Position numbers and translations under genes: made by a program. Shown in pieces: positions 33,537-45,354 of a stretch of DNA of 64,000 nucleotides; position 1 is the stretch's first letter, and each line of letters begins with the position of its first letter. Under the pieces are notes generated by a model that searched no databases, was not told where the DNA came from, and saw only the letters and a list, made by a program, of their open reading frames with translations. The DNA is taken from the NCBI GenBank assembly GCA_905221605.1, contig CAJNDS010002560.1, positions 275,001-339,000 of the forward strand, read 5' to 3'. The DNA is from Symbiodinium natans (Eukaryota > Sar > Dinophyceae > Suessiales > Symbiodiniaceae).

Positions 33537-34303
33537 TACTTCCCAAATTAGATACTAAATGATGGCACCTTTTTTCGGGCCTCCTGTGGTAGACAAAAAG
33601 ACCCCAAAGGGACCACTACCCGTATGAAGGTTGTTCGGTTTTTCTAAATATTGTGCCCCCTCATTTTTTGCGGTGGTGTGAGGAGGGTTTTTTGTTGGCT
33701 CATATGGAAATCGGCAATGACAGGTGGCAATGGGGGATCTCGGACTCGGTGATAGAAAGGAATCCAAAACCCTAAAAACCCTAAACCACCCAACAGGGGA
33801 CGACCAGACCCTCAACCCTACACCCTGAACCCCACATGCCAACGCAACCTCACAGGACTCCGCCTTCTCAAAACCCGTAGAGTCTAGAGACTTAGCATCT
33901 CAGCTTGAGATCAGCTTGAGGTCTTATAGGTGTTACAAGGCTTATTTGGGGGTTTATTGGGGCTTCTTATGGGTTTCGGGGCTTATGAGGTTGTATGTGA
34001 GTTTGTAGTGGAAGGCTTGGGTTCAACTAGGATTGGGATGTGTAGGAATGACGCCCGGCGCGGTGGACATACAGGAAGTCGTTCGCACACACCGGGATTG
34101 GGCGGCTTCCCGGACTTTATAAGGAACCCTATGGCCCAAGATTATAGACAATTATTCAAAGGGCATTGAAGGCCAAACCCAGGTTTTTGTCACCGGATCA
34201 GGTTCACCAACGACGCACACTTCACGGGTTTCCTGCTCAAGGAGTCGCTTGTTCTGCAGGTCGCAGTGGCCCCAGGGCATCATCATTCTAAGCGTCACCG
34301 CTG

Positions 34304-34469
34304 GGGGGGGGGGGGGGGGGGCGGGGGGGGCGGGGGGGGGGGGGGCCGGGGGGGGGGGGGGGGGCGGGGGGGGGGGGGGGGGCGGGGACGGGGGGGGGGG
34401 GGGGGGGGGGGGGGGGCGGGGGGGGGGGGGGGCGGGGGGGGGGGGGGGCGGGGGGGGGGGGGGGGGGGA
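34304..34469 (+). repeat. 165-bp G-rich tract with scattered single C
   Basis: G runs of roughly 6-20 bases separated by single or paired C and one CGGGGACGG. Poly-glycine and poly-proline ORFs on the two strands are its translations. The exact length is unreliable in any assembly. Confidence 0.95.
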
Positions 34470-35229
34470 TCTTGTGCACAAGCATTGAACAGGGAGCAGG
34501 AGGTTTCCCACGAAAGGTTGCTTATTGTTGGGCTTGTGGTTAGGTAGTGAATCTAATAGATGGTTTAATTGGCGGTTTTACAACAGAAAACCAGATGAGC
34601 ATGCAGTTGCACCCTGCCCTAGCAGATGAGTTCTTTCCACGTGACTTCAACTTCAATCAGACGTCGCGGCTTCAACGTTGCAATAGCGTAGCGTCTTTCC
34701 TTCGTGCTTGCGCTTGCCAAGTCCAGTCCTCTGTTGATCTTACCCGTGATTGCAGACTGAGGTGGCCGAGCCTTACGGCAACATCCCGCGCCGGGCGGGG
34801 TCCCCACTGCCTTGTCGGGCCTGATGGCCTAATTTGGTACCACCTCTGAACCTCGAGTTGGAGGGTTGCAGGTTTGAGGTTGAAGAACGCACCATGTCTT
34901 GGTATGAAAGTGATATATAACGAATAAAGTAGGAAGCCCGAATAACGAGCTCCTGAAGAATGGACCGTGTTGCGGCGTCTCACCTCAGCGGAGGCTTGGA
35001 AAGCTCTAAGGTCGTGTGCTGCGTCATATTTTGGGGGGGTTTCCCGAAATGGTAAAACCCTTTGCGGGGTTCCTGAAAGAAAGAATGTTTTTTAGGGATA
35101 TACACGGGAGTCCTCCCTCCCCCAGTTGGTAAACACCCCGTAGTAGTTCGCACCACAAAAAGACACAAAGGACATCACCCAGGACTGCCTCTAGTTGAGT
35201 CGGGAGCTAGCATGTGGGGCCCTCTTCCG

Positions 35230-35470
35230 TTCTACCCTTTCCCACGGGACCCCCCCCCCCCTTCCAACAACAAAAGGAGCAGGGGGCTTGGTCGACTTCA
35301 AAACCCTAAACCCCTAAACCCTCAACCCCTACACCCTAACCCCAAAACACCCCCCCCCCCCCTCTCCAGTCAGCCCCCCCCCCCCACATACTTAAACCCG
35401 AAAACCCTACACCCCAACCCCAAAAAACCCCCCTCCCTCTCCAGTCCCCCCCCAACCCCCCCCACAGAGG
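35230..35470 (-). repeat. C-rich DNA with decayed CCCTAAA words
   Basis: Several C runs (35250-35262, 35350-35362, 35378-35388) mixed with CCCTAAACCCCTAAACC words. The P/N/K-rich ORF at 35212-35544 is its translation. Confidence 0.8.
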
Positions 35471-35562
35471 CCAGCATCGTCGAAGTTCGCTTCCTCAATC
35501 AGAACGTCCTGGACTCTCATGGTCGGGAGCCTCCGGAGCTTTAGGAGCCTTAGGGCTGTTGG

Positions 35563-35618
35563 GGGGTTTGGGGTTTGGGGTTTGGGGTTTAGGGTTTAGG
35601 GTTTAGGGTTTAGGGCTC
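35563..35618 (+). repeat. TTTGGGG/TTTAGGG block with a possible imperfect flanking duplication
   Basis: Three to four TTTGGGG units followed by four TTTAGGG units. AGGGCTGTTGGGGGGTT at 35552 and AGGGCTCGGGGGGTT at 35612 resemble each other, but this is imperfect in G-rich DNA and therefore weak. Confidence 0.8.
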
Positions 35619-35888
35619 GGGGGGTTGTTTCGGGCTGTTCGGGCTTCAGGCTGTATAGGGTTCAGGGCGTTAGGCTTAGGGTTTGAGGAAGGAAGTGGCG
35701 TCGTGTTCATTGGTGTCGAAGGGGTGGCCACGGTGGGCTTGCGGGTTGCTCAGGATGAGGCTCGGAGACTTTAGATCTACCTGGATAAAGGAATTTGTGG
35801 GTGTCGCGGCCGGATTGTCAATAAGGCGCACGCTTCTTTTTCCTCTGTCCTGTCCGGGTTGTGGAGCCATAGAAAGACAGCGCTTAAG

Positions 35889-35995
35889 AGCCTATATCCC
35901 CCTCGGGAATATTCGGGAATTTTTTGTTCATATAAAACCCAAGAGGATACCATAAAAACAACATGTTTACTAAGGTTCTAAGGGGAGTATAGGAG
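35889..35995. mobile_element. ~105-bp fold-back element, second family, copy 1
   Basis: The left end CCTATATCCCCCTCGGGAAT and the right end GGTTCTAAGGGGAGTATAGG are imperfect inverted repeats. The sequence aligns with 49662-49752 across both ends and an internal TTTTTTGTT...TATAAAA segment, with two small gaps. It is non-coding and MITE-like. Confidence 0.6.
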
Positions 35996-36075
35996 CTTCC
36001 ACCGCAGCTTTAACTTGCATCTCCCCCAACGCCTGCTTCATTTTCAACTCCTCGCCTTGCACCAGTGCCTTCGGT

Positions 36076-36138
36076 TTTAGGGTTTAGGGTTCAGGGTTCA
36101 GGGTTCAGGGTTTAGGGTTTAGGGTTTAGGGTTTAGGG
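36076..36138 (+). repeat. TTTAGGG/TTCAGGG block
   Basis: Nine units, the second to fourth being TTCAGGG in a row, suggesting short-range duplication of a variant. Confidence 0.9.
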
Positions 36139-36361
36139 AAACATATTCTCACTCCCTGCGCTTCTTAGCATCCCCAACCTCTGCGAGCATCCCGGAGCTC
36201 TACAGGCTCCAGCATCTTCGTGCGACTCGAGGCGCCCATAGGTGCCCCCCGCAGCTGGGAGAGGGCTGGAGATAGATAGAGGGAATGCAGCGCCAAGATG
36301 CTGTGCCAAAGCCGACCTCCAGAAGCAAACCAGCTCCGAAGAGCCCATATAACCCTCGCCC

Positions 36362-36413
36362 ATAACGCCCCCTCCCCCCCCCCTCCCCCCCCCCCCCCCC
36401 CACCCCCCCCCTC
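36362..36413. repeat. C-rich tract
   Basis: About 50 bases, nearly all C. Confidence 0.95.
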
Positions 36414-37285
36414 AAATGCAGCCAGGTGTTGAGTTTGCCCTGGGCTGTTTGGCAGCCGTGCCGGATCCAGACTACGCGGCTGGGAGCCCAAGCCCTGCTT
36501 GGAGGCTTCGGGAAGTTGGACCCAGAGGATGCAACGATTCAGCAGGATACCTTAGAGGTGCAGCTTCTCAAAGTAAAAGCCCCAATTTTGCAAGGCTGCA
36601 GTCCTTTTTCTGCCTACCTTGCATCCACTGCAGCCTGACAGCTCCCATCCCCAGCGTAAAACATCGACATCGCAAGAACATACAGATGGCTGGGACGGCC
36701 GTGGGAACTGCGGACCGCGCCCCCAATGTCTAACCCTCCTAGCCAGAGTTTGGAGCCCCCACGTGCGCTGTAGTTCATCACCTACACGTGCGATCTCTTC
36801 ATGCTTCCGAGGGCTGCGAAGGCATCGGGCGACTGGCAGTGGCGCAGCGGACACAGGCAGAAGGGAGCGAAGGGAACTGAGCACTCGAGTCTTTCGACTT
36901 CCCTAGTGACTGCTGCGATTGCGTGCGGAATACTTGTCGTCAGCTCCAACAGCAGCTCACCCGTTTAGCTAGAGAATCTCTTGATTATGCCTCTTGCTGT
37001 GCTCTGAGAGAGCTCCTGTCCTTAAGCCTAGAACATGAGTGGAGCTTCACTCAACAGCTCGCGGCGCTCTTTGCGTGGTTTTGTTCCGCTGGCAGTGGCC
37101 GCCAAGATTATGCGGCGAGAAACTGTTGCGCCATGTTGATTGCTCTGTAAAGTTCGCCAACGCACGCTGTTTCGCGTATCCGCGTACATGTTGAAACTTC
37201 AAGGGGGCCGAGCGCACCTATCGAGCAGCCTGAAGGGAAGCCACCCTCAACCAAGGTGAAGCAGCACACGCGACCCTTTGTGTTG

Positions 37286-37558
37286 TTTTTTTCGGTGTGT
37301 GTGTGTGTGTGTGTGATTGATATAGAAGATCAAGGCCTGCATCCTTACAGTATGTTGATCCCTGGAGCTTGATAGAGAAAGCCCCCCCCCCCCCTTGCCT
37401 TTGCCAGGGGACCTTGGAGTCTGGCCAGCACACCCTCGTCCTCCGCGCCGTGAACCCAATCCGCACACCGAGCTCGAACTGGTGAGCCCACCCCTAAACC
37501 CTAAACCCTGAACCCTAACCCCTGCACTTCGGGGCTTTAGGGCCTTGGCGTATGTCTC

Positions 37559-37593
<35 letters not shown>

Positions 37594-37600
37594 CAAAGTT
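37286..37600. repeat. two (TG)n microsatellites with a CCCTAAA block between
   Basis: (GT)n at about 37294-37315 and 37562-37592; a C run at 37381-37394; a short decayed CCCTAAA block at 37492-37521. Confidence 0.9.
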
Positions 37601-38165
37601 GTTGTTTCGGCCTTAAGCTACCTGTGGAAGGTGGTCTGCGGCTTTTCAAAGTGTAACGGCTCAATGAGGCATCAGGGTTTTTAAGCCGCAAGCCCCCACC
37701 TGAGCTTCCGGCGCTTGCCAGTGGTTGCCAGGTGGACCTTGCAGACTTTTGCGAACGTTACGGCCGCGGCGGCCCGACTTGGTGAGTTCCCAGATGTCAG
37801 GCCGACACGGGCTCTGGAAGGTACAGTTGAAGTCGGCGTAGTAGCAGTGACGGTCAGAAGTAGAAGTTCGCACTAGCTGCTGGCGGTGTTTGCATTGTTT
37901 GCTCTCTTGTTACAGCTACTTGCTTGCTCTGGGCAAGCAGGGCCTTCTGGCCTAGACTTATAGCACCCTTCTGTTGCAACATCCTTGCCTCTGCATTTTT
38001 CTGTCACAACTCACAGAGAAATCCACAATGCCGTGCCTCATGCGTGTTCTCCGACCCCCAGCGGCCGAGTGGGGGGGCCTTGTCTGGCGCAGGCAGCGCG
38101 GACGAGTCATGGGCTTCGAGCTCGCGCAGGCGTTGCAGGCCGCTCCTTGGTGAGTTCCCCTTGTG

Positions 38166-38199
38166 TAGGGTTTGGGGTTTGGGGTTTAGGGTTAGGGTT
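38166..38199 (+). repeat. short TTTGGGG/TTTAGGG block
   Basis: Four to five units; no flanking duplication. Confidence 0.8.
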
Positions 38200-38590
38200 G
38201 CGAGAGTCAGGCGAGCCTCCATCTCCGAAATTTCAGGGACCTCTCCGAACTTGGCATACAGGATGGAAGCCTAAGGATTAGGGCTTCGGATTTAGGGTTT
38301 AAGGTTGAGAAGGACGAAGATGCACCAGCAATCCTTACCATCTCGCTCAGCCATGTGGCCGCCCACCTGGCTCCCGACTTCTCCATGAGTAACATGAGCT
38401 GTTTCCGGCGTGTCTTGCAAGATCCTTCGAGGTTTCGCGGATTTTGGAAGGATGTGGAAGCTACTTGGGTTTTCTCACTGTTTGTTTACCAGGGAACTCT
38501 GGGTGCTAGCCTGGCCAGCAAGGCAACCATACAGCCCAGCAGCCCGGAGAAGGAAGGCTCGCCGGCCCTTTGCGACTTTGGCCTTCAGAG

Positions 38591-38618
38591 TTTAGGGTTT
38601 AGGGTTTAGGGTTTAGGG
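38591..38618 (+). repeat. (TTTAGGG)4 perfect block
   Basis: Twenty-eight bases without error, ending a forward ORF (38355-38609) whose stop lies in the repeat. Confidence 0.9.
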
Positions 38619-38904
38619 TTACACATGTTACGCGCACGGGCGCAAACATGGAAAAAACCCCCAGCCTAAGCTTTCCTGGAGCTGGCCCAGCGCAGGTTCT
38701 GTGCAGATCTTCCTTTGGCTGAGGCCCCCGCTCACAGGGAGCTTGGACTGGCCCAACACCCTGAATCTTTGAAATGGAGGGTGCACAGAAATTGCAGCAG
38801 AGACCCAAAAAGAAAAGATTTAAGGTCTGCCTGTTTTTCCGGTTTAGACCCTCCCGAAACCCCCCCCCCCCCCCGCAAGACAAACGTAGGCATTCCCTTC
38901 AATC

Positions 38905-38937
38905 AACCCTAACCCTAAACCCTAAACCCTAAACCCT
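38905..38937 (-). repeat. CCCTAAA x4 block
   Basis: The flanks CCCTTCAATC and CCCTTGAACC are similar but not identical; an eroded duplication is possible. Confidence 0.8.
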
Positions 38938-39022
38938 TGAACCCCCAGTTGGCTCCGATTAAGGCCTACGAGCTACGTGCCAGCTGGCGGGCGTGTGGAG
39001 ATCCATGCCGCGCAGGCAATGG

Positions 39023-39148
39023 GGTTAGGGTTTAGGGCTTAGGGTTTAGGGTTTAGGGTTTAGGGTTTAGGGTTTAGGGTTTGGGGTTTAGGGTTTGGGG
39101 TTTGGGGTTTTGGGGTTTTAGGGTTTGGGGTTTAGGGTTTAGGGTTTA
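39023..39148 (+). repeat. long TTTAGGG/TTTGGGG block
   Basis: About 17 units with scattered G-for-A variants, abutting the fold-back element at 39149 exactly. Confidence 0.92.
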
Positions 39149-39271
39149 TTGAAATTATTCAGGGTTCAGGTCCGGGGAAAGTTTCGAGGAGTTTCAAAGA
39201 GTTCCGAGGAGTTTCGAGGAGTTTCGAGGAAAGTTTCTTTTTCTGGATTTTTTGAGTTTGAATAATTTCAA
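39149..39271. mobile_element. 123-bp fold-back element with 13-bp perfect inverted ends
   Basis: TTGAAATTATTCA (39149-39161) and TGAATAATTTCAA (39259-39271) are exact reverse complements. The inside contains about four 10-bp GAGGAGTTTC units and AAAGTTTC/GAAAGTTTC near both ends. It sits directly at the end of a telomeric block, so the two may have arrived together or the element inserted at the block edge. Confidence 0.6.
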
Positions 39272-39406
39272 GTTACAGAGGCTTGAGGGTTTAGAGTTTT
39301 GGGTTTAGGGGCTTCAGGGGGATCAGAGTTCAGCCCTCAAGGTGACGCTGAGGGCGGCTTTTTCATCCCTCGTAACCCGGGGAAACAACTAGGGTGTAGT
39401 CCGGAC

Positions 39407-39444
39407 CCTAAACCCTAAGCCCTAAGCCCTAAACCCTAAACCCA
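39407..39444 (-). repeat. CCCTAAA/CCCTAAG block
   Basis: Five units, two in a row with the AAG variant. Confidence 0.85.
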
Positions 39445-39978
39445 CGGGTTCAGATGGGGGATGGATAGCCGGAGAGGCATTCGAGCTGTCCTGCACGCCT
39501 TCCTTCATCCTGCTGTCTATGCCTCCAGGACGGGGCGGGGCCAGCTGAGGAGTATGAAGTCTGCAACTACCAATCACTCCCTGAGCTCAGCTGAACCTCA
39601 ACTTCTTTGGCTTCGGGGGGGGGGGTAACAAGAGTGGCGGCTGGTTTTGCATGCAACCACCCTCAGGGCCTATGAGCGCCAAAATCCCAAAACAAAGCAC
39701 CGCCCGAAAGCATAGCCTGAGTCACTAGAATCCCAGAACCTCTAGACCAAAAAACCCTAGCAAGCCCCTTAGATGAACCTTCATCAACCCCAAAATAAAC
39801 CCCCCCAAAAAAGCCCTGTTCAAATGCAACGTGGGGGGGGAGGAACCTGCACAGCCTTACACGCGACCTCGGGCCTGGAATACACGGACGACCATGACAT
39901 CATCGACTTCCGCGTCGCGGAGGCAGATCTCGGAGCTCCTGGGGGGGGGGGGGGGTTTTGGGATGCTTTTAGGGATGC

Positions 39979-40032
39979 CTTTAGGGTTTAGGGTTTAGGG
40001 TTTAGGGTTTAGGGTTTAGGGTTTAGGGTTTC
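39979..40032 (+). repeat. (TTTAGGG)7 block
   Basis: Seven near-perfect units preceded by two copies of GGGATGCyTTTA, a small duplication at its left edge. Confidence 0.92.
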
Positions 40033-40039
40033 GGATGGG

Positions 40040-41020
40040 CACAGGTGCAGGATGTGCGTGGTTGCCGCCCTTTTTGTTGAGTGAGGGCTTGGGGGACTGG
40101 TGGAGGCCAGTGGTTTTGGGCGTTTCCAGCGGCTGTCCCCTCAGGGCCACTTCCTGCTCCCGAACAATGAGTACGAGCTCTCCATTTATGCCAGGACTTC
40201 TTTGGCTGCCTCCATCACATCCCAGATTCCTGGGAGGATCCGAAATCAGATACCCCTAAGGCTTCCTAAGAATGACCCGATGGTAATATAGGGTACTATT
40301 CGGGGGTTCTACTTCTTGGATCCAGGGTCTGGGATGCTGTGTTGATTCTAGTCGGCTGGGCAGGCATCAAATTGGCCACCGCTGACACGTGAGGAATCCA
40401 GGCACACTGGACGGAGTTGTTTCCACTCGCTTGGGCCTTGATTCGCGCTTGGACCACAAGGACTGCGAGTTATTTGTAAAGTGGACGGAAGTTCCGCGTG
40501 CTGAAGGCAAGCAAGGTCCAGAGCAGATGCATTTGTGGGTGGGCACTGTTGATCGAGGTTGGGGCGTGCTCCTGCGGGACGACCACGGCGATGTGTTGGA
40601 GGCGAATATGGAGGTGTGACCCCCGCATCTGGGCAAGTGGGCATCGTAAGTGCATATCGAGGCACAAAGCGCTAGGGCCGCTAGGCTTTACAAGGGCCCC
40701 GGCGATGCACATGCGTTGCTCCAGACTTGACTCGACCCTGCGCAGATCCACTCCTACGCGCTGACAGCCGTTGGGATGCAAGCGTTGTCGCTGCAGCCGA
40801 GCGTCTCAGTTCCGCCCTCAGGTAGACTTTGAAGGTACAAGGAGCAGTCTGCTTGCGGGGTATGAATGCGAAACTTGCATGGTAGGGGACGACATGGGAC
40901 AGCGAATCATCACATGGTGCACCACAAAATGAACTAACTGCTAGCCAGCGCTGCTTGGCCAGGTTCCCTATGCGCGCAATGAGGCTCCACTGCATTCGAG
41001 AAGGACTCTGCAGTTTAGGC
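40040..41020. other. unique DNA, no gene recognised
   Basis: Short ORFs on both strands (for example 40389-40619 forward, 40470-40781 reverse) are non-repetitive but unassigned and overlap each other. No decisive coding signal. Confidence 0.35.
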
Positions 41021-41024
41021 TTAC

Positions 41025-41128
41025 ACTTACTGTTGGTGAGCAGCGAATGAGGGAATTAGGGCCCTGCATCCCTTAAGGGATTATATAGGGTACCTCATTC
41101 CCCCAATCCATCCTAACCAACAGTAAGT
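41025..41128. mobile_element. 104-bp fold-back element with 13-bp perfect inverted ends
   Basis: ACTTACTGTTGGT (41025-41037) and ACCAACAGTAAGT (41116-41128) are exact reverse complements. An inner pair, GAATGAGG and CCTCATTC, extends the stem. AC flanks both sides, a possible 2-bp duplication. The left end plus GAG reads TTGGTGAG, resembling a splice donor, so an introner-like role is conceivable but unproven. Confidence 0.6.
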
Positions 41129-41259
41129 ACAATGCAAGATGTGGCAGGGCTTAGGATTTGGAGTTGTAGTCTGTACTCTACGGCTCTGAACAGGTGCGAC
41201 TGCAGCTGAGCTTTCAGCGGCAGCTGTCTCTTACCGCGATCAGCGAGGTACCCCTTGGC

Positions 41260-41263
<4 letters not shown>

Positions 41264-41290
<27 letters not shown>
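41264..41290 (+). repeat. (GT)n microsatellite
   Basis: About 13 GT units. Confidence 0.95.
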
Positions 41291-41609
41291 CATGTCAGTT
41301 GTTTGGGCCCCAGTGAGCATGCATGAATTGAAAAGAGGTGGATACCGGGCTTCGGGTGAAAGCAAGCAGTTCGCATAGCTTGCTCAAATCACTTTGCTGC
41401 CGCTTGGCCCTGTGGCCCAAGTTGCCGATGGGCTCGGCACTTTCTAACGCGTGCGTTACCGAACTACGTTTTCAGAAGTGCCTCAGCTACATCAGCAGTT
41501 CTTTCGGAAAATCACTGGCAAGGCTCTCATAAGGCTATGTTCGCTAGACCTCTTCAGACCTGCAACCGGGGCATGTCCTAGTAACGGCCCAGGATCCATA
41601 CATTATGGA

Positions 41610-41725
41610 TTTGATATATATATATATATATTTGTATATATATATACACAAGCATATAGTATGCAATATGTAAGAAATTATGTGTATGTATATATATATA
41701 TATATATGCTACCCCCCCCCCCCCA
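41610..41725. repeat. (TA)n microsatellite with a C run
   Basis: Two TATATA tracts and a run of about 14 C (41711-41724). Confidence 0.9.
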
Positions 41726-42702
41726 TTACCAGAACCCACCTTTTCAAGCTTTGCATGTGTACTTGGATGGTTACGATGTCAGATACAGTATTTGTAATTT
41801 AATATCATTCAATATCTAGAGGGTGATGGTTTAAGATTTCCATGTTCCGAGGGTCAGGGTTTGAGGTGCCTCCAAGTTTTAACCTTACATGTTGAAAACA
41901 ATATAGAGTTCGTGCCTAATCTTGGTTGCAAAGCCTTGCTTTTACAATTTGCTTACAAGCACGGGGGAACCATTGCTCATTAGCGGGCGGGGAGGGTGGG
42001 GGGACCTCAAGGGCAGAAAGGGGGCCGGGGGACCTTTCCTATTTCGCGTGAGGATTAGGCCCAGAGGAAGAGGGAGTCATGTCCACATTTCTATTTCAGG
42101 CCAAACCTTTTCGACTACGATCTAATGAGGAAAAGGAGGGAGTCATTTCAGGATATAAGCATTTCGGATTTAGGGCATCCTTTAAGGTTTAGGGCCAAAC
42201 CTTGTTTATAAACCTTACACGAAAATGGGGGCGCCACTTCCGCGCATTTGTTTAAGTGCTAGGGCCAGACCTTGTGCCTTTCTCCGAATTTGTTCTTATT
42301 TTGCTTAAGGCTCCTAGTTCGCTTAAGGTGGGCCAGACCGTTTTGTTAAATGAGGAAAAGGAGTTCTTGTTTTGCTTAAGGCTCCTATTTCACTTGGGGT
42401 TTAGGGCCAGACCCTTTCGATTAAGATTTAATCAGGAAAAGGAAGGAGTCGTTTCAGCATATTCTTTCAGACCTTATTCTGTTCCTGCGGTATTTTTCGG
42501 TTACGGGTGTTATCCTCCTTGGACAAGGTTTGCATACATGTCTAGTATGCAGGGGATTGGGTTCTCGGCCTTGGCAGGGTAGGGTGACGTCTATTCCTAC
42601 GAGTAGTCTCTTACTACGGGTCTCCGGAGGAGGGAGGGGCAACGTGTTTTTATTATTCGTGCGGTGTTATCTTGTTACTGGTCTTACAGGGGGGATGGGA
42701 CC

Positions 42703-42725
42703 GGGGGGGGGGGGGGGGGGGGGGG
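42703..42725 (+). repeat. poly-G run
   Basis: About 23 G. Confidence 0.95.
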
Positions 42726-42972
42726 TGGCTATGCTGGAAGACCCTGCACTGCACCCCCTTCTTCTAAGCAACATGTTGTGTGACAAGAACTCTTTCCAAT
42801 CATACATAAAGCCAACCACACATGAGAAATAAGATTGTGAGTATTGCAATGCTGTACTTATGACTCCTCAATCACTTGGATAACAACAAATCAAGATTAA
42901 GAATTCAAGGGCATCTCAAACCCTCACCCTTTGCATGTTCAGATACCAAGGCTGTGACTCGGATTTAACAAA

Positions 42973-43005
42973 TCACCCTAAACCCTAAACCCTAAACCCT
43001 AAACC
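42973..43005 (-). repeat. (CCCTAAA)4 block
   Basis: Four perfect units plus CC; a 20-base G run follows at about 43060. Confidence 0.92.
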
Positions 43006-43252
43006 GAAGGCTTAGAGGTATCTGGCGCCTCACCCTCCGGAGGTGGGCTCTCCAGGGGGAGGGGGGGGGGGGGGGGGTTGGCCAGATATGTAGATACTTT
43101 TCCTATAGTGCAGCAACATTACATAAATCGAGCAATAGGTCAACCTAATATCGTCTTAAAAAAAAGAGCAGACTACTATAACATTGTGACATTACACCAC
43201 CGAAGACCCCAAACAGTCAAAGACACATCAAAGAAACAGGAGGCGACGGGGA

Positions 43253-43370
43253 GACGAAGGGAGACAAAGGGAGGCGAGGAGCACAGCAACCCGGCAAAGC
43301 CACCCACACGAAGGGAGACAAAGGGAGACAAAGGGAGACAAAGGGAGACAAAGGGAGACAAGGGGATGCA
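43253..43370 (+). repeat. (AAGGGAGACA)n decamer minisatellite
   Basis: Two groups of 10-bp units, the second of about five near-perfect copies (43313-43362). The T/K/G/D/R-rich ORF at 43078-43419 spans it and is probably not a gene. Confidence 0.92.
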
Positions 43371-44782
43371 AGGAGCCCAGGAACTCGGCAACAGTCCTCA
43401 GGATGTCGGCAATCCTTGAATGAATTTAGAACCCCAACAGTAGGCTGTTTGGGAAATTAAAGTACTAAAGTACTACAATTTTACAAGCCCGGGACACTAA
43501 GGCATCGACGTATGGTCAGGTGAGTCGATCCTCCTCCTCACCGTCTCGTTGCGCAAAGTGCTGGGCCGAGCTAGAATGGGGCAATTTAGGGCTTGCCTAG
43601 TTTTTCGCAGCCCACTATTCCTGCAGCTGAAGTTGCAGCCGCATTGACGATCTGATGTGAGTGTTGTAACTTGGCGCGTGGACTTCTGCGCAACTGTTGA
43701 CTCTGGTGCCTTTGGTGTATGCTTTAGGGCTGACATGGTTTAGCAGCGAAGTGCGCGAAGTGCGGCCGCATGTGCTTGGACGCCGTCTGGAATATGTGTC
43801 CATTCAATGGCGACCCGCAAGCTCAGGTGCTATGAGAAAGGGCCTTCTGATCTCACAGCTATTAACCTTGCAGCGGGCTGAGGTGCTTTCATGACATCTA
43901 AATCATCTCATGCAGGAGCCTGCGTCATGATCCGTATCCTTTCGCACCCTCCAAGTTGTATATCATACATAGCTGTCCAAAATACCATAATACCGATTCT
44001 AACTAAATAAGACCCTGTTTTGTCTACTGATATCACTGCTTGAGTTTCTGGCAGTTTCTGCGGGTGTTCCGATGTGGGTGTTGATCTAAAGGTCCTTGTA
44101 AGGAGTTTGCATAAAGTCCACGTTCCATGACCGGCGAGCCCGCGAGAGATCCACGAGCAGACGTGCGAAACGAAATGACTTGTCTGGCGAATGATGCGAA
44201 CAAAAAATCTCATCATTCAAATCGGCTCCGAATCTAGCGCTGGCGCTGGACTGGCGAAAGCTCCGCGGAAGTCGCCAGCAAGTCTGATGCACCCCTGGAA
44301 GGACCCAGCCCACATGGTCCTCCACTTAGCCTGAAGGGTTCAGTCCTTAACTTAAGCCTGAGTTCACCTCTCTCAAACCTCTTGTCCAGATCGAATCTTG
44401 CCCTCAACCCTTCCTCAATGCTCCCTATGGTGCTCGCATCCGTGGACATAGCAAACCATGTCTAGTATGGTGCCTCAAGGGCCCCCCATCCTGAAGTCGT
44501 TAACCCCGCAATTCTTGTCTACCTGGAACTGAAAGCCCAACCACAAGGTTCGTGCTGTCTTGGACCGCAGTGGACGGGAGTTGCACCGATGCGGCCAGGA
44601 ACTTGGGAGGTTATCACTTGCCACAAGAAGTAAGACGTTCGTCGTGCAATGATTGATGTATAGCCCTCCGTGACGTCCTGTCGCGAACATTGAAAGCAAA
44701 CCCCGTACGTGTTGCGTGTTGGGCCTCTTCAGTTAAGCTAAGCAGTACTACTCAGCAACTGCGGGTCGTCGTCGCAGTCGTC

Positions 44783-44875
44783 GTGGTGGTGGTGGTGGTG
44801 GCGGCAGCATTGTTCTGTTTTAACTACATCGGCCAAGGCACCGTCTGCAAGCTGCCAGTCAAAAGCCGCTTGGAC

Positions 44876-44912
<37 letters not shown>
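44783..44912 (+). repeat. (GTG)n and (AC)n microsatellites
   Basis: TGGTGGTGGTGG at 44784-44803 and about 16 CA units at 44878-44910. Confidence 0.95.
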
Positions 44913-45354
44913 CGGCTTCGGCCCTTCAAGGAGGTTTGGGCGCTGTTCTGCAGTTCTGATGGATTAGAGGCGTTGCTTCTAGGATTTGCTTCAGGTCTCC
45001 ATGAAGGGCTTCAGGTCTGCACTGCCAAGGGAGGGTCCAAAGTGAAGGTATGCGCAGCACGCCAGAGCAGCACATCTGGTCAGGAACGGGGGTCGCTGTG
45101 GCTACTCCCAGAACGCAAACTCAGCAAAGCCTAAGGATCTGCACATCCCGCACGAAGAAGAGGACAGCGAGGGGCTTGGTCTCCACATGCTTTAGATTGA
45201 AATTGGGGCTTGGAGTTCTCGGACACTTCGAAACAACTCAGAAACAGGCTTCAAGACTCTTGTGCTGGTCGGCTAGCTGAGGTGATGACACCACACTCCT
45301 TGCCATGCCGCAGCGGGCCACGCGCACGGTCGCCGCACCCAGGCCCATCCTTAA

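Noticed and set aside
34152-34547. Poly-glycine and poly-proline ORFs
   Set aside because: Translations of a G-rich tract with scattered C.
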